A stretch of 64,000 nucleotides of DNA from an uncultured Cryomorphaceae bacterium (GTDB taxonomy: Bacteria > Bacteroidota > Bacteroidia > Flavobacteriales > Schleiferiaceae), in assembly GCA_913043005.1 (NCBI GenBank), contig CAJWKU010000005.1, forward strand, positions 23,599 to 87,598, given 5' to 3'. Of this stretch, positions 6,738-16,882 are shown piece after piece (position 1 is the first letter of the stretch; the number at the start of each line of letters is the position of its first letter). The notes below the pieces were generated by a model, which had not been told where the DNA came from, ran no database searches, and saw nothing but the letters and a program-made list of their open reading frames with translations. A program made the position numbers and the translations under genes.

Positions 6738-9181
6738 TGTCACCTATGGAAAGAACTGCATTTTCGCTACATTCAGAAGAGACCGACTTTATTCCGCTCA
6801 TTACTAACGAAGAAGATAATAGTATTCCTGATAGCGATTTGCTTGAAGACATATCATTACTTCCATTAAGAAATACAGTTCAATTCCCCGGGGTTGTATC
6901 ACCAATTACCGCCGGTCGAGATAAAAGTATTAAACTTGTTCAGGGAGCACAAAAAGGGAAAAAATTATTTGGTGTCTTAGCTCAAAAGGATCCGGATACT
7001 GAGACTCCAGGAGGGGAGCATTTGCATTCTGTCGGTACTCTAGTTCAAATGGTAAAGTCCTTTAAAATGCCAGATGGAAATATTACGGCCATTCTTCAGG
7101 GTAAAAGAAGATTTCGAATTATTGAAGTTATAAGTGAAGAGCCCTTCCTTAAAGCTAAAGTTGAGTACTTAAATGATATTAAAGCTGCTGATAGTACTGA
7201 ATTCCGTGCTCTAATCCAGCATATCCGGGAAATGGCAATGGAAATAATACAGGAATCTCCAAACATTCCTACTGAAGCTCAAATTGCGGTAAAAAATATT
7301 GAATCAGATACATTTTTGATACATTTTATTGCAAGTAATATGAACCTTGATGTTGAAAAAAAACAAGCTATTCTTGAAGAAGATGATATTAGCAAGCGTA
7401 CTAATGCTGTTTTAAAACATCTTAGTTATGAAAAGCATTTGCTTGAGGTAAAAAATGATATTGCAAATCGCGTGCGCACCGAGTTTGATCAACAACAAAG
7501 AGAATATTTTCTTCAACAGCAAATGAAGACAATTCAGGAAGAGCTTGGAGGCGTTAGTAATGAAGCAGAAATCCAGTCAATGCGAGACCGGGCCGAAAAA
7601 ATGGATTGGCCAGACATAGCGGCAAAACAATTTGATAAAGAAATCCAACGTCTTCAGAGAATGAGTCCGCAAGTTCCAGATTTTGGTATTCAAAGGAACT
7701 ACCTTGAATTTATTTTAGACTTACCATGGAATAAATTAACCGTTCAACCGATAAAATTAAGCAAGGCAAGAAGAGTATTAGATCGAGATCATTTCGGGTT
7801 AGATAAGGTTAAAGAGAGGCTTTTGGAACATCTAGCCGTTTTAAAGTTAAAAGATGATATGCGTAGCCCAATTTTGTGTTTGTATGGCCCTCCAGGGGTT
7901 GGAAAAACATCACTTGGGAAATCTATTGCTGAGGCTTTAGGGCGAGATTACGTAAGAATGTCACTAGGCGGATTAAGAGACGAGTCCGAAATAAGGGGAC
8001 ATAGAAAAACATATATAGGTGCTATGGCAGGACGTATTCTGCAGTTAATAAAAAAAGCAGGCTCATCAAACCCAGTTTTTGTTTTAGATGAAATTGACAA
8101 ACTGGGTTTTGGAGTTCAGGGAGATCCATCAAGTGCATTATTGGAGGTCTTAGATCCAGAACAAAATAAAACTTTTTATGATAATTTTCTTGAAATGGGA
8201 TATGATCTATCAAAAGTTCTTTTTATTGCTACTGCAAACACCATTTCAACTGTACAGCCGGCTTTAAGAGATAGAATGGAACTTATTGAGGTCAATGGCT
8301 ATACCATGGAAGAAAAAGAACAGATTGGTAAGAAATACTTGCTTCCAAAACAGCTTGAAGAACACGGGCTGGATAAAAATTCTATAAAAATTGGCAAGTC
8401 AGAAATGATTGATCTTATCGACAATTATACTCGTGAATCTGGAGTTAGGAACCTGAATCGAGAGCTAGCAAAATTAGCAAGGAAAGCAGCTTTGTCAAAA
8501 GCTGAAGAAAAAGAATTCCCTTCCAGTATAACTAGTGAGAATCTCATAGAAATAATGGGGGCTCCGAGATTTGATAGAGATGTATATCAGGGAAATGAAA
8601 TTGCAGGTGTCGTTACAGGTCTGGCTTGGACACCAGTCGGTGGGGATATTTTATTTATTGAAACCAGTATTTCCTTAGGTAGTGGAAAGCTTAATATTAC
8701 TGGAAACTTAGGAGATGTAATGAAAGAATCGGCATCCATTGCAATGGCCTATCTAAAAGGAAATTCGGATAAATATAACCTTGACAATGATTTGTTCACA
8801 AAATATGATGTTCATATTCATGTTCCAGAAGGGTCAATACCAAAAGATGGTCCATCTGCTGGAATAGCAATACTTACTGCATTGACTTCGCTATTCACGC
8901 AGAAAAAAGTAAAGAATAGACTTGCGTTAAGTGGAGAAATAACACTAAGAGGAAAAGTTCTTCCCGTGGGTGGAGTTAGAGAGAAATTACTTGCGGCTAA
9001 GAGATCGGGAATAACGAATATTATTTTGTCAGGAGCTAATAAAAAAGATGTTCTTGAAATTCCTTCGAAGTATCTTTCTGGAATGATTTTTAGTTATGTT
9101 GACAGTATGGAGGAGGTGTTAATTAAGGCGGTATTAGATCAGAAAGTGAAAACTGCTAAAGAATTACCAATGAAGAATTAA
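6737..9181 (+). CDS. lon: ATP-dependent protease Lon
   Basis: An 814-residue LonA protease that degrades misfolded and regulatory proteins in the cytoplasm. Order of domains: N-terminal substrate-binding LON domain (about 38-235, beginning LPLRNTVQFPG), coiled helical region, AAA+ module with Walker A GPPGVGKTS and Walker B VFVLDEIDK, then the protease domain. The catalytic pair is S707 in PKDGPSAG and K750 in GGVREKLLAA, 43 residues apart as in Escherichia coli Lon. Length is normal. It overlaps the preceding gene by one base and is followed after 9 bases by porQ, a gene order common in Flavobacteria. Confidence 0.97.
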   Translation: MSPMERTAFSLHSEETDFIPLITNEEDNSIPDSDLLEDISLLPLRNTVQFPGVVSPITAGRDKSIKLVQGAQKGKKLFGVLAQKDPDTETPGGEHLHSVGTLVQMVKSFKMPDGNITAILQGKRRFRIIEVISEEPFLKAKVEYLNDIKAADSTEFRALIQHIREMAMEIIQESPNIPTEAQIAVKNIESDTFLIHFIASNMNLDVEKKQAILEEDDISKRTNAVLKHLSYEKHLLEVKNDIANRVRTEFDQQQREYFLQQQMKTIQEELGGVSNEAEIQSMRDRAEKMDWPDIAAKQFDKEIQRLQRMSPQVPDFGIQRNYLEFILDLPWNKLTVQPIKLSKARRVLDRDHFGLDKVKERLLEHLAVLKLKDDMRSPILCLYGPPGVGKTSLGKSIAEALGRDYVRMSLGGLRDESEIRGHRKTYIGAMAGRILQLIKKAGSSNPVFVLDEIDKLGFGVQGDPSSALLEVLDPEQNKTFYDNFLEMGYDLSKVLFIATANTISTVQPALRDRMELIEVNGYTMEEKEQIGKKYLLPKQLEEHGLDKNSIKIGKSEMIDLIDNYTRESGVRNLNRELAKLARKAALSKAEEKEFPSSITSENLIEIMGAPRFDRDVYQGNEIAGVVTGLAWTPVGGDILFIETSISLGSGKLNITGNLGDVMKESASIAMAYLKGNSDKYNLDNDLFTKYDVHIHVPEGSIPKDGPSAGIAILTALTSLFTQKKVKNRLALSGEITLRGKVLPVGGVREKLLAAKRSGITNIILSGANKKDVLEIPSKYLSGMIFSYVDSMEEVLIKAVLDQKVKTAKELPMKN

Positions 9182-9190
9182 CTTGGTAGG

Positions 9191-10285
9191 ATGAAATTCG
9201 CAGCTGCGTTCAAAATAAATTTCCTTCTTTATTTTCTTTTGTCGGGTCCATTGTATTCCCAATTGTCTCTTAGATCTGGTTTTGCAACACTTGAAAATTT
9301 TGGTTCAGCAAGATTATTGGCTCTTGGTTCAATTTCATCTGCTCATCCTGGAGATGTTTCTTTTTCAGCACTAAATCCTGCATGTTTAAATGAGTCGCAA
9401 AAAGGTGAATGGTCAATAACTTCTCAGGCCTCTGTAGGTGGTCTTAGTCAAGGATCATTAACTGTTGGTGTGCCTTTTCCAAAAAAAATATTTAAGATAA
9501 AACCTAGTGAAAAACGAATATTAAATGCTCAGAAAGGGGGAATTAATCTTAAACCCTCAGATATTTTTGTTTCTCTAGGAGTGGATTATATTAATAGCGG
9601 TCTGCTTGATCAAAGAAATGCAGCAGGAGAACTATTAGGTTCGTTTACGGCAAGAGAGGTCATGCCAAGAATGGCATTGAGTGCTAAATATGGTCAATTT
9701 TCACTCGGGTTAGGTATTAAACTCCCTATTATTTCATATGGTTCTTTCACTGCTCAAGCAATATCCACAGATTATGCTTTTCAATGGTCTGGTGATTCAA
9801 CGAGAAAACAAATTGTTGTTTTACTTCGAAATGTGGGATGGAATTTTGAATATTTTGCTTCTCAGAGTGAGAGACTTCCGATAAATCTTCAGATTTCATT
9901 TAGTCAAAAATTAAAACATGCCCCTTTTCGATACAACATAACTTATAGTAATATCCAAAGATGGGATTTGAAATATTTAGATCCACAATTATTGGTAAAA
10001 GATCCACTAACGGGTATTGTTTCATACACTAATCTTCCGTGGTACAATAATTTATTTCGTCATGTGACACCAAGTGTTGAGGCTCAGTTGGGTGGGAGAT
10101 TATATTTCCAGCTCGGTTATGATTTCCGTCGTCAAATGGAGAATCGTTTGACAACTAGAAGAGTTAGTGCAGGAGTTAGCACCGGTATTACTTTTAAAGC
10201 GGGAAAAAATAATTTTCAGTATGGCAGCTCTTTGTACAATGTTGCTGGTCGTATAAATCAATTCTCTCTAATTAGAAAGTTTTAA
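9191..10285 (+). CDS. porQ: Type IX secretion system protein PorQ
   Basis: A 364-residue outer-membrane protein with a signal peptide ending near YSQ (residue 24). The segment ATLENFGSARLLALG, followed by HPGDVSFSALNPA, is characteristic of PorQ, a beta-barrel of the FadL/PorV-like group. In Porphyromonas gingivalis PorQ belongs to the T9SS attachment complex with PorU, PorV and PorZ (established knowledge). The presence of a T9SS C-terminal signal protein at 19579-21363 shows that the system has cargo in this genome. The gene lies between lon and cmk; the porQ-cmk pairing is widespread in Bacteroidota and supports the call. Confidence 0.88.
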   Translation: MKFAAAFKINFLLYFLLSGPLYSQLSLRSGFATLENFGSARLLALGSISSAHPGDVSFSALNPACLNESQKGEWSITSQASVGGLSQGSLTVGVPFPKKIFKIKPSEKRILNAQKGGINLKPSDIFVSLGVDYINSGLLDQRNAAGELLGSFTAREVMPRMALSAKYGQFSLGLGIKLPIISYGSFTAQAISTDYAFQWSGDSTRKQIVVLLRNVGWNFEYFASQSERLPINLQISFSQKLKHAPFRYNITYSNIQRWDLKYLDPQLLVKDPLTGIVSYTNLPWYNNLFRHVTPSVEAQLGGRLYFQLGYDFRRQMENRLTTRRVSAGVSTGITFKAGKNNFQYGSSLYNVAGRINQFSLIRKF

Positions 10286-10295
10286 GTAAACAATT

Positions 10296-10979
10296 ATGGT
10301 TATTGCAATTGACGGTTATTCATCAACAGGTAAAAGCTCACTTGCAAAGAAGTTGGCAAGTCAATATGGATTTTTATACATTGATACAGGAGCGATGTAC
10401 AGAATGGTTGCTCTTAAAGTACTCAGGGAAGGATGGATAAATAGTAAAAAAGAAATTAGTGATGATTTGCTTGAGAGAAATTTGCCATTATTAAATATTG
10501 ATTTTAAGAGAACCTCAGATGGTAAAAATTTTGCTCTCTTGGATGGTGAAGTTGTGGAAACAGATATTAGAACAATGGAAATTAATGATATAGTTTCTAA
10601 AATATCAAGTTTAACAATAGTTCGATCTCAATTGGTAGCTCAACAACAAAAAATGGCTATTGGTAAAGATCTAGTCATGGATGGTCGTGATATCGGTACT
10701 GTTGTATTTCCTAATGCTGATTTAAAAATATTTATGCAGGCTGATGCTGATATTCGCGCAAACCGACGATTATTAGAGCTCAGATCTAATGGAAATTTTA
10801 ATGTCTCTTTAGAAGAAGTAAAGGCTAATTTGATTCAAAGAGATAATGATGATCAGGCTAGAAGTGATTCACCCCTTCAAAAGGCTTCTGATGCTGTTGT
10901 ATTAGATAATTCAGAAAAGAGTGCAGAAGAAGTTTTCAAATTGGTTTCTTCATGGGTTTTAGAAAAAATAAATACCTAG
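10296..10979 (+). CDS. cmk: Cytidylate kinase
   Basis: A 227-residue (d)CMP kinase that phosphorylates CMP and dCMP with ATP in pyrimidine nucleotide metabolism. The P-loop GYSSTGKSS is at residues 7-15, YIDTGAMYRMVALK follows as the NMP-binding start, and DGRDIGTVVFP is the nucleotide-specificity motif. The insert and LID region RRLLELRSNG to QRDNDDQARSDSPL is typical. It ends in CTAG at 10976-10979, whose palindrome also provides the stop codon of the convergent psd gene. It is the last gene of the rpmE2-to-cmk run on the plus strand. Confidence 0.96.
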   Translation: MVIAIDGYSSTGKSSLAKKLASQYGFLYIDTGAMYRMVALKVLREGWINSKKEISDDLLERNLPLLNIDFKRTSDGKNFALLDGEVVETDIRTMEINDIVSKISSLTIVRSQLVAQQQKMAIGKDLVMDGRDIGTVVFPNADLKIFMQADADIRANRRLLELRSNGNFNVSLEEVKANLIQRDNDDQARSDSPLQKASDAVVLDNSEKSAEEVFKLVSSWVLEKINT

Positions 10980-11635
10980 TTATTTTTGATTCTCGCAATA
11001 ATAGTTTCTCCTCCTTTAGGTTTATCACCAATTTTCACACAAACTTCAGCCTCAAGGGGCAGGAAAACATCCATTCGAGAACCAAATTTGATGAACCCAA
11101 ATTCTTGTCCAGCCAATAATTGATCATTAGGACGGCAATATATGGCTATTCGTCTTGCTACAGCTCCAGCAATTTGACGAAATAATATAGGTCCTGTTTT
11201 GTTATTTTCCATAACAACTGTTGTTCTTTCATTTAATTGAGATGACTTTGGGTGCCAAGCAACTAGATACTTCCCTTGATGATATCTGGTGTAGGTCACA
11301 TTTCCAGTTATTGGCGCCCTATTGACATGGACATTTAGTGGTGACATAAATATGGAGACCATTTTTCTTTTGTCATTCAAATATTCTGTCTCTTCTAGTT
11401 CCTCAATGAGTACCACTGTGCCATCGGCAGGTGCGACAATTTCTCCTTCTTTAGAATTTGTCACCCTTTTAGGATTTCTAAAAAATTGAAGAACAAGTAG
11501 GTATATAATTATTGCAACTGCTAAAAAGAACTGAATGATCCAGTCTTGTAAAGCTATCTTTTGAATGAGTATGTATAAAAGACACAACAAAAGTAAGGTT
11601 ATAGAAAGTGGTTTACGCCCTTCTCTATGAATCAT
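10976..11635 (-). CDS. psd: Phosphatidylserine decarboxylase, archaetidylserine-type short form
   Basis: A 219-residue proenzyme that decarboxylates phosphatidylserine to phosphatidylethanolamine. Two hydrophobic helices (about 10-25 and 33-51) anchor it in the inner membrane. IVAPADGTVV (66-75), the segment MSPLNVHVNRAP (98-109) and the self-cleavage site FGS at 184-186 identify the family. Cleavage before S186 would create the pyruvoyl group; the motif is FGSR, where classical proteobacterial enzymes have LGST, as in short-form Psd proteins. It overlaps cdsA by four bases, so two phospholipid enzymes are co-translated: CdsA makes CDP-diacylglycerol and Psd completes the branch two steps later. 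The intervening pssA gene is not in the window. Confidence 0.95.
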   Translation of the reverse strand: MIHREGRKPLSITLLLLCLLYILIQKIALQDWIIQFFLAVAIIIYLLVLQFFRNPKRVTNSKEGEIVAPADGTVVLIEELEETEYLNDKRKMVSIFMSPLNVHVNRAPITGNVTYTRYHQGKYLVAWHPKSSQLNERTTVVMENNKTGPILFRQIAGAVARRIAIYCRPNDQLLAGQEFGFIKFGSRMDVFLPLEAEVCVKIGDKPKGGETIIARIKNN

Positions 11636-12285
11636 GGAATTAATATATAAGATTGAAATACAGCGATAACGATAACAGAAAAGAGAAAACTATCAAAACG
11701 ATCAAGAAACCCTCCGTGTCCTGGAAGAAATACTCCTGAATCTTTGACTTTAGCAGATCTTTTAAATTTTGAACCTATCAGGTCACCTATTGGTGCTAAT
11801 ATTCCAATCGTTAATGGAAGAGCCCATGAAATACGTTGCCAAGATTTAATTGATCTAAATTCGGAAAAAGGATCTATTTCAACTAGACCTAATAAACCTA
11901 GAAAAAAAGTAAATAAAAAACCAATAATTGCACCTTCCCATGTTTTTTTTGGGGATAGTTTTATGGCTAAAGGTGTTTTTCCGAGAAACCGTCCACCCAT
12001 ATATGCCATGGAGTCGCTGATCCAGATTAAAACAAAAATGATAAAAATTATTGAGGTGTTATTATTATTTGATGATTCTGAGATTGACCATACTGAGCAG
12101 CCAGCAAGAATCACATATGATATTCCAGTTAACTTTTCTATAGTTTTCAACTTTTTCATTCGAATAAATTCCAAGCAAATGCCAATAAATGGAAGAATTA
12201 GAATCAATGGGGACCATGTTTCTGCATTACAAATCCAAAAAATTGCAAGAGCGTAGACCGCTCCCCAAAATACTCTTATCATCAT
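11632..12285 (-). CDS. cdsA: Phosphatidate cytidylyltransferase
   Basis: A 217-residue integral membrane enzyme that makes CDP-diacylglycerol from phosphatidate and CTP. It has about six hydrophobic segments. The C-terminal signature is visible: LSPKKTWEG near residue 130, then GDLIGSKFKRSAKVKD and PGHGGFLDRFDS, containing the metal-binding aspartates. Slightly short compared with the 270-residue proteobacterial enzyme but normal for Bacteroidota. It overlaps both neighbours (the LUD gene upstream and psd downstream) by four bases, showing translational coupling within the rsfS-ftsH-LUD-cdsA-psd operon. Confidence 0.95.
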   Translation of the reverse strand: MMIRVFWGAVYALAIFWICNAETWSPLILILPFIGICLEFIRMKKLKTIEKLTGISYVILAGCSVWSISESSNNNNTSIIFIIFVLIWISDSMAYMGGRFLGKTPLAIKLSPKKTWEGAIIGFLFTFFLGLLGLVEIDPFSEFRSIKSWQRISWALPLTIGILAPIGDLIGSKFKRSAKVKDSGVFLPGHGGFLDRFDSFLFSVIVIAVFQSYILIP

Positions 12286-12914
12286 TTCAATTCAGGTAAA
12301 AGATGATCTTCAACAAGAAAAAAGTAAATTTGTCTTCCTTTATTAGGGTCAACTTTAGCCTGCATGACGCTTTCATCCATCTTCCCTTTCAAGGTTATAA
12401 TTGCCTTGGGTCTTTGATTCCTATGAAATTTATTGATAGCAGCCATGCCATCAGATAATGAATTTACAACTTGAGAAACTCTTGCAAAAACTAAATGAAT
12501 AGCAGGTAATTGAGCAAATTTAAGTCCAGATGTCTGAATATCTGAAATCATAATTCCTCCGGTTTGGGCTATGGCTGCATGGCATGTTGAGGCCATCGCG
12601 TTGGCATCTAAAGGATTGTTTTTTGCAATTGTAAGCCCAGATTCCTTAAACCAACTTACCAAGGGAGTCTCGGGTAAGAAAAAGTGGGACTCTCCAAACT
12701 CTGAAGCAGCACCTTTTAAATTATTAATAATTTCTTTTTTACTCCCACAATAAACAAAATAACCACCACCATCAGTGAATCTTTTTACAAAAGATAAATC
12801 CACAGGATCATCGCTTGAAGACATATAGCGTTTAGATGAATCATTTGATTCATGCACGCTGTGTTCAGGTGCGCCGCTTAAAATTGAAAAAAATTTTCCA
12901 AAGAGTCCAGCCAT
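12282..12914 (-). CDS. LUD-domain protein (LutC-like)
   Basis: A 210-residue protein of the LUD family, named for LutC of lactate utilisation. The stretch AIAQTGGIMISD, followed by PAIHLVFARVSQVV, and the middle IINNLKGAA region fit a LUD fold. The lutA and lutB partners are not adjacent. The position between ftsH and cdsA is one I recall from other Bacteroidota, where the role is undetermined, so lactate oxidation should not be assumed. It starts 30 bases after ftsH and overlaps cdsA by four bases. Confidence 0.78.
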   Translation of the reverse strand: MAGLFGKFFSILSGAPEHSVHESNDSSKRYMSSSDDPVDLSFVKRFTDGGGYFVYCGSKKEIINNLKGAASEFGESHFFLPETPLVSWFKESGLTIAKNNPLDANAMASTCHAAIAQTGGIMISDIQTSGLKFAQLPAIHLVFARVSQVVNSLSDGMAAINKFHRNQRPKAIITLKGKMDESVMQAKVDPNKGRQIYFFLVEDHLLPELK

Positions 12915-12944
12915 TGTGTAGAATTCTCTTGAAATTAATAAATC

Positions 12945-15008
12945 TTAATCGTTTTCCTGTTGTTCATCTGAAATCAATTCTGAATCTCTGTTTTTGTCTG
13001 TATTTTTAGCAGTTTTTTTCTTGGGACTAGTATCAATTTCTGCCTCTTCATTTAAGGATGCTTGTAATTTCTCCTCAGCTGTTAACCACTTCCTCTTTCC
13101 GAAAATAGATTCTAAATTTTCTTTAAAAATTACTTCTTTTTTCAATAAGTCTTCAGCGAGGTGTGTAAGCTTGTCTTTATTTTCTTGAAGGATTTTTTTT
13201 GCTCTTTCATATTGAATTTCAATTAGTTTTGAAATTTCTTGATCAATTATTTGAGCTGTGCTCTCACTGTAGGGTTTGTCAAACTGATATTCATTTTGCC
13301 CCGAGGAGTCATAGTATGTAACATTGCCAATTACGCTGTTTAAACCATAAACTGTTACTATTGCCCTCGCTTGTTTAGTAACTTTCTCAAGATCGCTTAA
13401 TGCTCCAGTAGTTATTTGATTAAAAATAACTTCTTCAGCAGCTCTTCCGCCCATGGTAGCACACATTTCATCAAGAAGCTGATTTGTTGAATTTAATTGT
13501 CTCTCTTCAGGTAAATACCATGCAGCTCCTAATGATCTTCCACGAGGCACAATGGTTACTTTGACAAGAGGGGAGGCGTGTTCTAATAACCAACTTACTG
13601 TTGCATGTCCTGCTTCATGAAAAGCAATAATTTTCTTTTCTTCTACAGTTATGATTTTGCTTTTTTTCTCCATGCCACCAATTATTCTATCTACCGCGTC
13701 AAGAAAATCTTGTTTTTCAACTTTCTTTTTATTTTTTCGCGCAGCAACTAATGCAGCTTCATTACATACATTGGCAATATCTGCACCTGAAAAACCGGGA
13801 GTTTGACGTGCCAAAAATTCAACATCTAAGCTCTTGGCATGCTTCAAGGGTTTGAGGTGAACATCAAAGATTTCTCTCCTTTCTTTAAACTCAGGCAAAT
13901 CCACATAAACCACTCGATCAAATCTCCCTGCTCGCATCAAGGCACGATCTAATATATCAGCTCTGTTAGTGGCTCCCATAACAATGACATGCTCATTAGT
14001 TCCAAAGCCATCCATCTCAGTTAAAAGCTGATTTAACGTATTTTCTCGCTCATCATTTCCGCCATTCATAGCTGATTTTCCTCTAGCCCTGCCAATGGCA
14101 TCAATTTCGTCTATAAAAATTATGCTGGGTGATTTTTCTTTAGCTTGCTTAAATAAGTCTCTTACACGACTAGCTCCAACTCCAACAAACATTTCTACAA
14201 AATCCGAACCGCTCAGCGAAAAAAAAGGAACTTTAGCCTCTCCTGCAACTGCCTTTGCGATAAGAGTTTTCCCAGTTCCTGGAGGTCCTGAAAGCAGAAC
14301 TCCTTTTGGGATTTTCCCTCCTAGGTCAGTATATTTTTTTGGATTTTTTAAAAAGTCAACAACCTCAAGAACCTCCTCTTTAGCTCCTTCCATACCTGCT
14401 ACGTTTTTGAAAGTAATACGGACCTCGGCATCAGCATCGAACATTTGAGCCTTAGACTTTCCAATGTTGAATAGTTGAGAACCAGGCCCTCCTCCTGCGC
14501 CACCTCCCATTCGACGCATCATGAAAAACCAAAAGAAAGCAATTAAGGCAAATGGTATTATCCAAGATAGTATTTCTGTCCAATAATTTGTTTCTGATCT
14601 ATGCTGGATATTTAATTCCCCAAAGCGATTTTTTATTTCTGGATTTTCATCATAATAACGCCATATTTTTTCCTCAAAATTATCTCCTGCGGTAAATTTA
14701 TAATGCGGTCCTGGGTTTGGTGAATCGCCAAAAGCAGTTTTTGCTAAATCTTTATATTGATCATTGTTTGCAAGGGTATCATTATCGATGTAAACATAAA
14801 CTTGACCCTTATTAATTACTTCTACTTTTGAAACATGCCCTTCGCTTAGTTTTTTCGTCAATTCATTAAAATCCGACTCAACAGTTTGGCCAGAGTAATT
14901 ATTAGAAAAAAACTGTAACGCAAGAAGTGCGACAAATATTGATAGGTAGATCCAACTCAGGCCAAATTTTGGCAATCCTCTTTTTTTCTTTGTTTCTTTT
15001 TTACTCAT
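12945..15008 (-). CDS. ftsH: ATP-dependent zinc metalloprotease FtsH
   Basis: A 687-residue membrane-anchored AAA+ protease that degrades unstable membrane and cytoplasmic proteins. Two transmembrane helices (about 17-35 and 145-163) flank a periplasmic domain of about 110 residues. Walker A is GPPGTGKT, Walker [10 protein letters not shown], and the second region of homology ends RAGRFDR. The zinc site is HEAGH at 464-468. The C-terminal tail of about 40 residues is charged and lysine/glutamate rich. It follows rsfS by 23 bases. FtsH often controls lipid synthesis enzymes; the downstream cdsA and psd genes make a regulatory link plausible, but that is inference. Confidence 0.97.
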   Translation of the reverse strand: MSKKETKKKRGLPKFGLSWIYLSIFVALLALQFFSNNYSGQTVESDFNELTKKLSEGHVSKVEVINKGQVYVYIDNDTLANNDQYKDLAKTAFGDSPNPGPHYKFTAGDNFEEKIWRYYDENPEIKNRFGELNIQHRSETNYWTEILSWIIPFALIAFFWFFMMRRMGGGAGGGPGSQLFNIGKSKAQMFDADAEVRITFKNVAGMEGAKEEVLEVVDFLKNPKKYTDLGGKIPKGVLLSGPPGTGKTLIAKAVAGEAKVPFFSLSGSDFVEMFVGVGASRVRDLFKQAKEKSPSIIFIDEIDAIGRARGKSAMNGGNDERENTLNQLLTEMDGFGTNEHVIVMGATNRADILDRALMRAGRFDRVVYVDLPEFKERREIFDVHLKPLKHAKSLDVEFLARQTPGFSGADIANVCNEAALVAARKNKKKVEKQDFLDAVDRIIGGMEKKSKIITVEEKKIIAFHEAGHATVSWLLEHASPLVKVTIVPRGRSLGAAWYLPEERQLNSTNQLLDEMCATMGGRAAEEVIFNQITTGALSDLEKVTKQARAIVTVYGLNSVIGNVTYYDSSGQNEYQFDKPYSESTAQIIDQEISKLIEIQYERAKKILQENKDKLTHLAEDLLKKEVIFKENLESIFGKRKWLTAEEKLQASLNEEAEIDTSPKKKTAKNTDKNRDSELISDEQQEND

Positions 15009-15031
15009 AACGTTTCAAATAACCTTAGACT

Positions 15032-15382
15032 TTAAATATTGCTGGTGTCAGCTCCCTCCCAAAGGCTCTCGATATCATAAAAATTTCTCGATTCTGTTTG
15101 GAAAACATGAATAACAATATTGACATAATCCATTAAAACCCATTCGCCTTGATCGGTTCCTTCCGTATGCCATGGTCTTTCATCACATTGCAGTCTTACT
15201 CGTTTTTCAATATTTCCACTAATAGCTGAAACCTGAGTTGTGGATTGAGCTTCGGTAATTATAAAATAATCACAAACTGCATTTTCAAGTTTACGCAGAT
15301 CCATTACTACAGTTTTCTCACCTTTTACTTCTGAAATTCCTTCTAGAGCTTCAAGAATGATTGCTGGAAATGTATTTTTCAT
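15032..15382 (-). CDS. rsfS: Ribosomal silencing factor RsfS
   Basis: A 116-residue RsfS/Iojap protein that binds L14 and blocks subunit joining when nutrients are short. Key segments are DLRKLENAVCDYFIITEAQSTTQ, read here as the FIITEA core, and the closing part PWHTEGTDQGEWVLMDYVNIVIHVF. I place the start at the ATG at 15382 because MKNTFPAIILEALEG fits the family N terminus; an ATG at 15439 would add 19 unmatched residues. It heads the rsfS-ftsH-LUD-cdsA-psd operon and diverges from birA across a gap of about 120 bases in which I found no clear -7 box. Confidence 0.93.
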   Translation of the reverse strand: MKNTFPAIILEALEGISEVKGEKTVVMDLRKLENAVCDYFIITEAQSTTQVSAISGNIEKRVRLQCDERPWHTEGTDQGEWVLMDYVNIVIHVFQTESRNFYDIESLWEGADTSNI

Positions 15383-15501
15383 GCAGAAATTTAAAATGCG
15401 TACTTTGACACCGGTCAAGTAACGCAACAAAGGTGCCATCCTTAAATCAAGAACACTTGGATGATAAAATAGTTGTTAAATAATTCCAAATTTAAACGAA
15501 A

Positions 15502-16218
15502 GTGGAGATTAAATACCACCATTTCAGTAATGTAGACTCTACAAATTCATTTGCTAAAAGGGAACTCAATAGTTTTTCAGATGATCGTTGGACTGCCATT
15601 TCGGCAGACACACAAACAAAAGGACGTGGTCAGAATGACTCGGATTGGGTTGATTCCCCGAACGATTCACTTCTTATGACAATTATTAGCCCACAAATTA
15701 AATGGGATAATTCTAAAATAATTAATGTGCATATGTCGGCTTCCCTGGCAATCATGAATTTTTTAGTTGACAATGGATTTAATGCAAGACTGAAATGGCC
15801 TAATGATATATATATCGGTTCAGGAAAAATTGCAGGAGTATTATCAGAGGCAAGTTGGCAAGGAGACTTTTGTAATCGTTTTTTTTTCGGATTGGGAATG
15901 AATGTTAGAAACGCACCAAATGGCTATTCATTTTTAGGTTCAAAGTATCTGCCAGAGGAATATAGAATACCATTGGCAGAGGTAATAGTGAATCAAATAA
16001 TGATGGAAAAGAAAGATATTAGGTTAATTTATGAAAAAAGTTTATTTCATTGGGATATCCATTGCGACTGGAAAGATTTATCTACCGGTGAGTTATTTCG
16101 GGCAAGGACCACAGGAGTTTGCGGAGATGGCCGTTTGGAACTCACACTTCTATCGGGAGAAGTAAGAATTTTTGCTAATAAAGAAGTCATGTTTTTAAAT
16201 TCAAACAAAAATTTTTAA
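15502..16218 (+). CDS. birA: Biotin--[acetyl-CoA-carboxylase] ligase
   Basis: A 238-residue biotin protein ligase that forms biotinyl-AMP and attaches biotin to the carboxyl carrier protein. STNSFAKRE near the N terminus, the GRGQNDSDW biotinyl-AMP loop (residues about 47-55), LKWPNDIYI and KIAGVLSEA are all present. It lacks the N-terminal winged-helix of Escherichia coli BirA, so it should not act as a repressor. The start codon is GTG; no in-frame ATG lies nearby. It converges on pyrE with 16 bases between stop codons. Confidence 0.94.
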   Translation: MEIKYHHFSNVDSTNSFAKRELNSFSDDRWTAISADTQTKGRGQNDSDWVDSPNDSLLMTIISPQIKWDNSKIINVHMSASLAIMNFLVDNGFNARLKWPNDIYIGSGKIAGVLSEASWQGDFCNRFFFGLGMNVRNAPNGYSFLGSKYLPEEYRIPLAEVIVNQIMMEKKDIRLIYEKSLFHWDIHCDWKDLSTGELFRARTTGVCGDGRLELTLLSGEVRIFANKEVMFLNSNKNF

Positions 16219-16234
16219 TAGTTCGTTTTAATTT

Positions 16235-16882
16235 TTAGATTAACCCTTTCCATGTTTTTGGGCTCTCTCTCCAATTCTCTAGTGCAGAAATCTCATTGGA
16301 GTCAAAATAATTGCTGTCTTTGAGGCTTGAAATTAAATTACTGTAGTCACCCAAAGTAATTAGATTACACTCTTCTTTTAGAAAAGCATCTTTGGCGATG
16401 TTTAAACCATAAGTAAAAATAGCTGACATTCCTAAGACTTCCCCTTGGCATTCCTTGACTGATTGAACCGCCTTTAACGAGCTCATTCCAGTGGAAATCA
16501 AATCCTCAACTATGACAACTTTTTGACCTTTTCCCAATATTCCCTCAACAAGGTTTTGTCTTCCATGTTCTTTAGCTGAGGATCTCACATAAATCATGGG
16601 TAACTCCAATTGGTGGGCTACAAGCGCAGCAATTCCAATTGCACCTGTTGCAACCCCTGCTATAACCTGAACATCAGGGAATTTTTCTTTAATCTGTAGA
16701 CATAAATTCTCTTGGACAAAATTTCGGACTTTTGGATTTGAAAGTATTATTCTATTATCGCAATAAATTGGGGATTTCATCCCAGATGCCCAAATGAATG
16801 GATTTTTGGGACGTAATTCTATTGCCTTAATTTGCAGAAGGGAATTGGCTAGCTTTTTTGCTATTACAGAATCTATTATCAT
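16235..16882 (-). CDS. pyrE: Orotate phosphoribosyltransferase
   Basis: A 215-residue enzyme that joins orotate to PRPP to give orotidine monophosphate in pyrimidine synthesis. The N-terminal SGMKSPIYCDNR loop and the PRPP motif VVIVEDLISTG are diagnostic. I choose the ATG at 16882-16880 over one at 16897 because a perfect -7 box (16887-16894) lies 4 bases upstream and would overlap the longer reading. Its ATG shares the palindrome CATG with the start codon of the divergent Nudix gene. Confidence 0.95.
   Translation of the reverse strand: MIIDSVIAKKLANSLLQIKAIELRPKNPFIWASGMKSPIYCDNRIILSNPKVRNFVQENLCLQIKEKFPDVQVIAGVATGAIGIAALVAHQLELPMIYVRSSAKEHGRQNLVEGILGKGQKVVIVEDLISTGMSSLKAVQSVKECQGEVLGMSAIFTYGLNIAKDAFLKEECNLITLGDYSNLISSLKDSNYFDSNEISALENWRESPKTWKGLI

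Noticed and set aside
11744..12256. A 170-codon open frame opposite cdsA on the plus strand
   Set aside because: It lies antisense to a strongly supported membrane enzyme, has no recognisable motif and repeats the pattern expected from hydrophobic codons read backwards.
14095..14448. A 117-codon open frame opposite ftsH
   Set aside because: It is antisense to the conserved ATPase and shows no family features or start signal.
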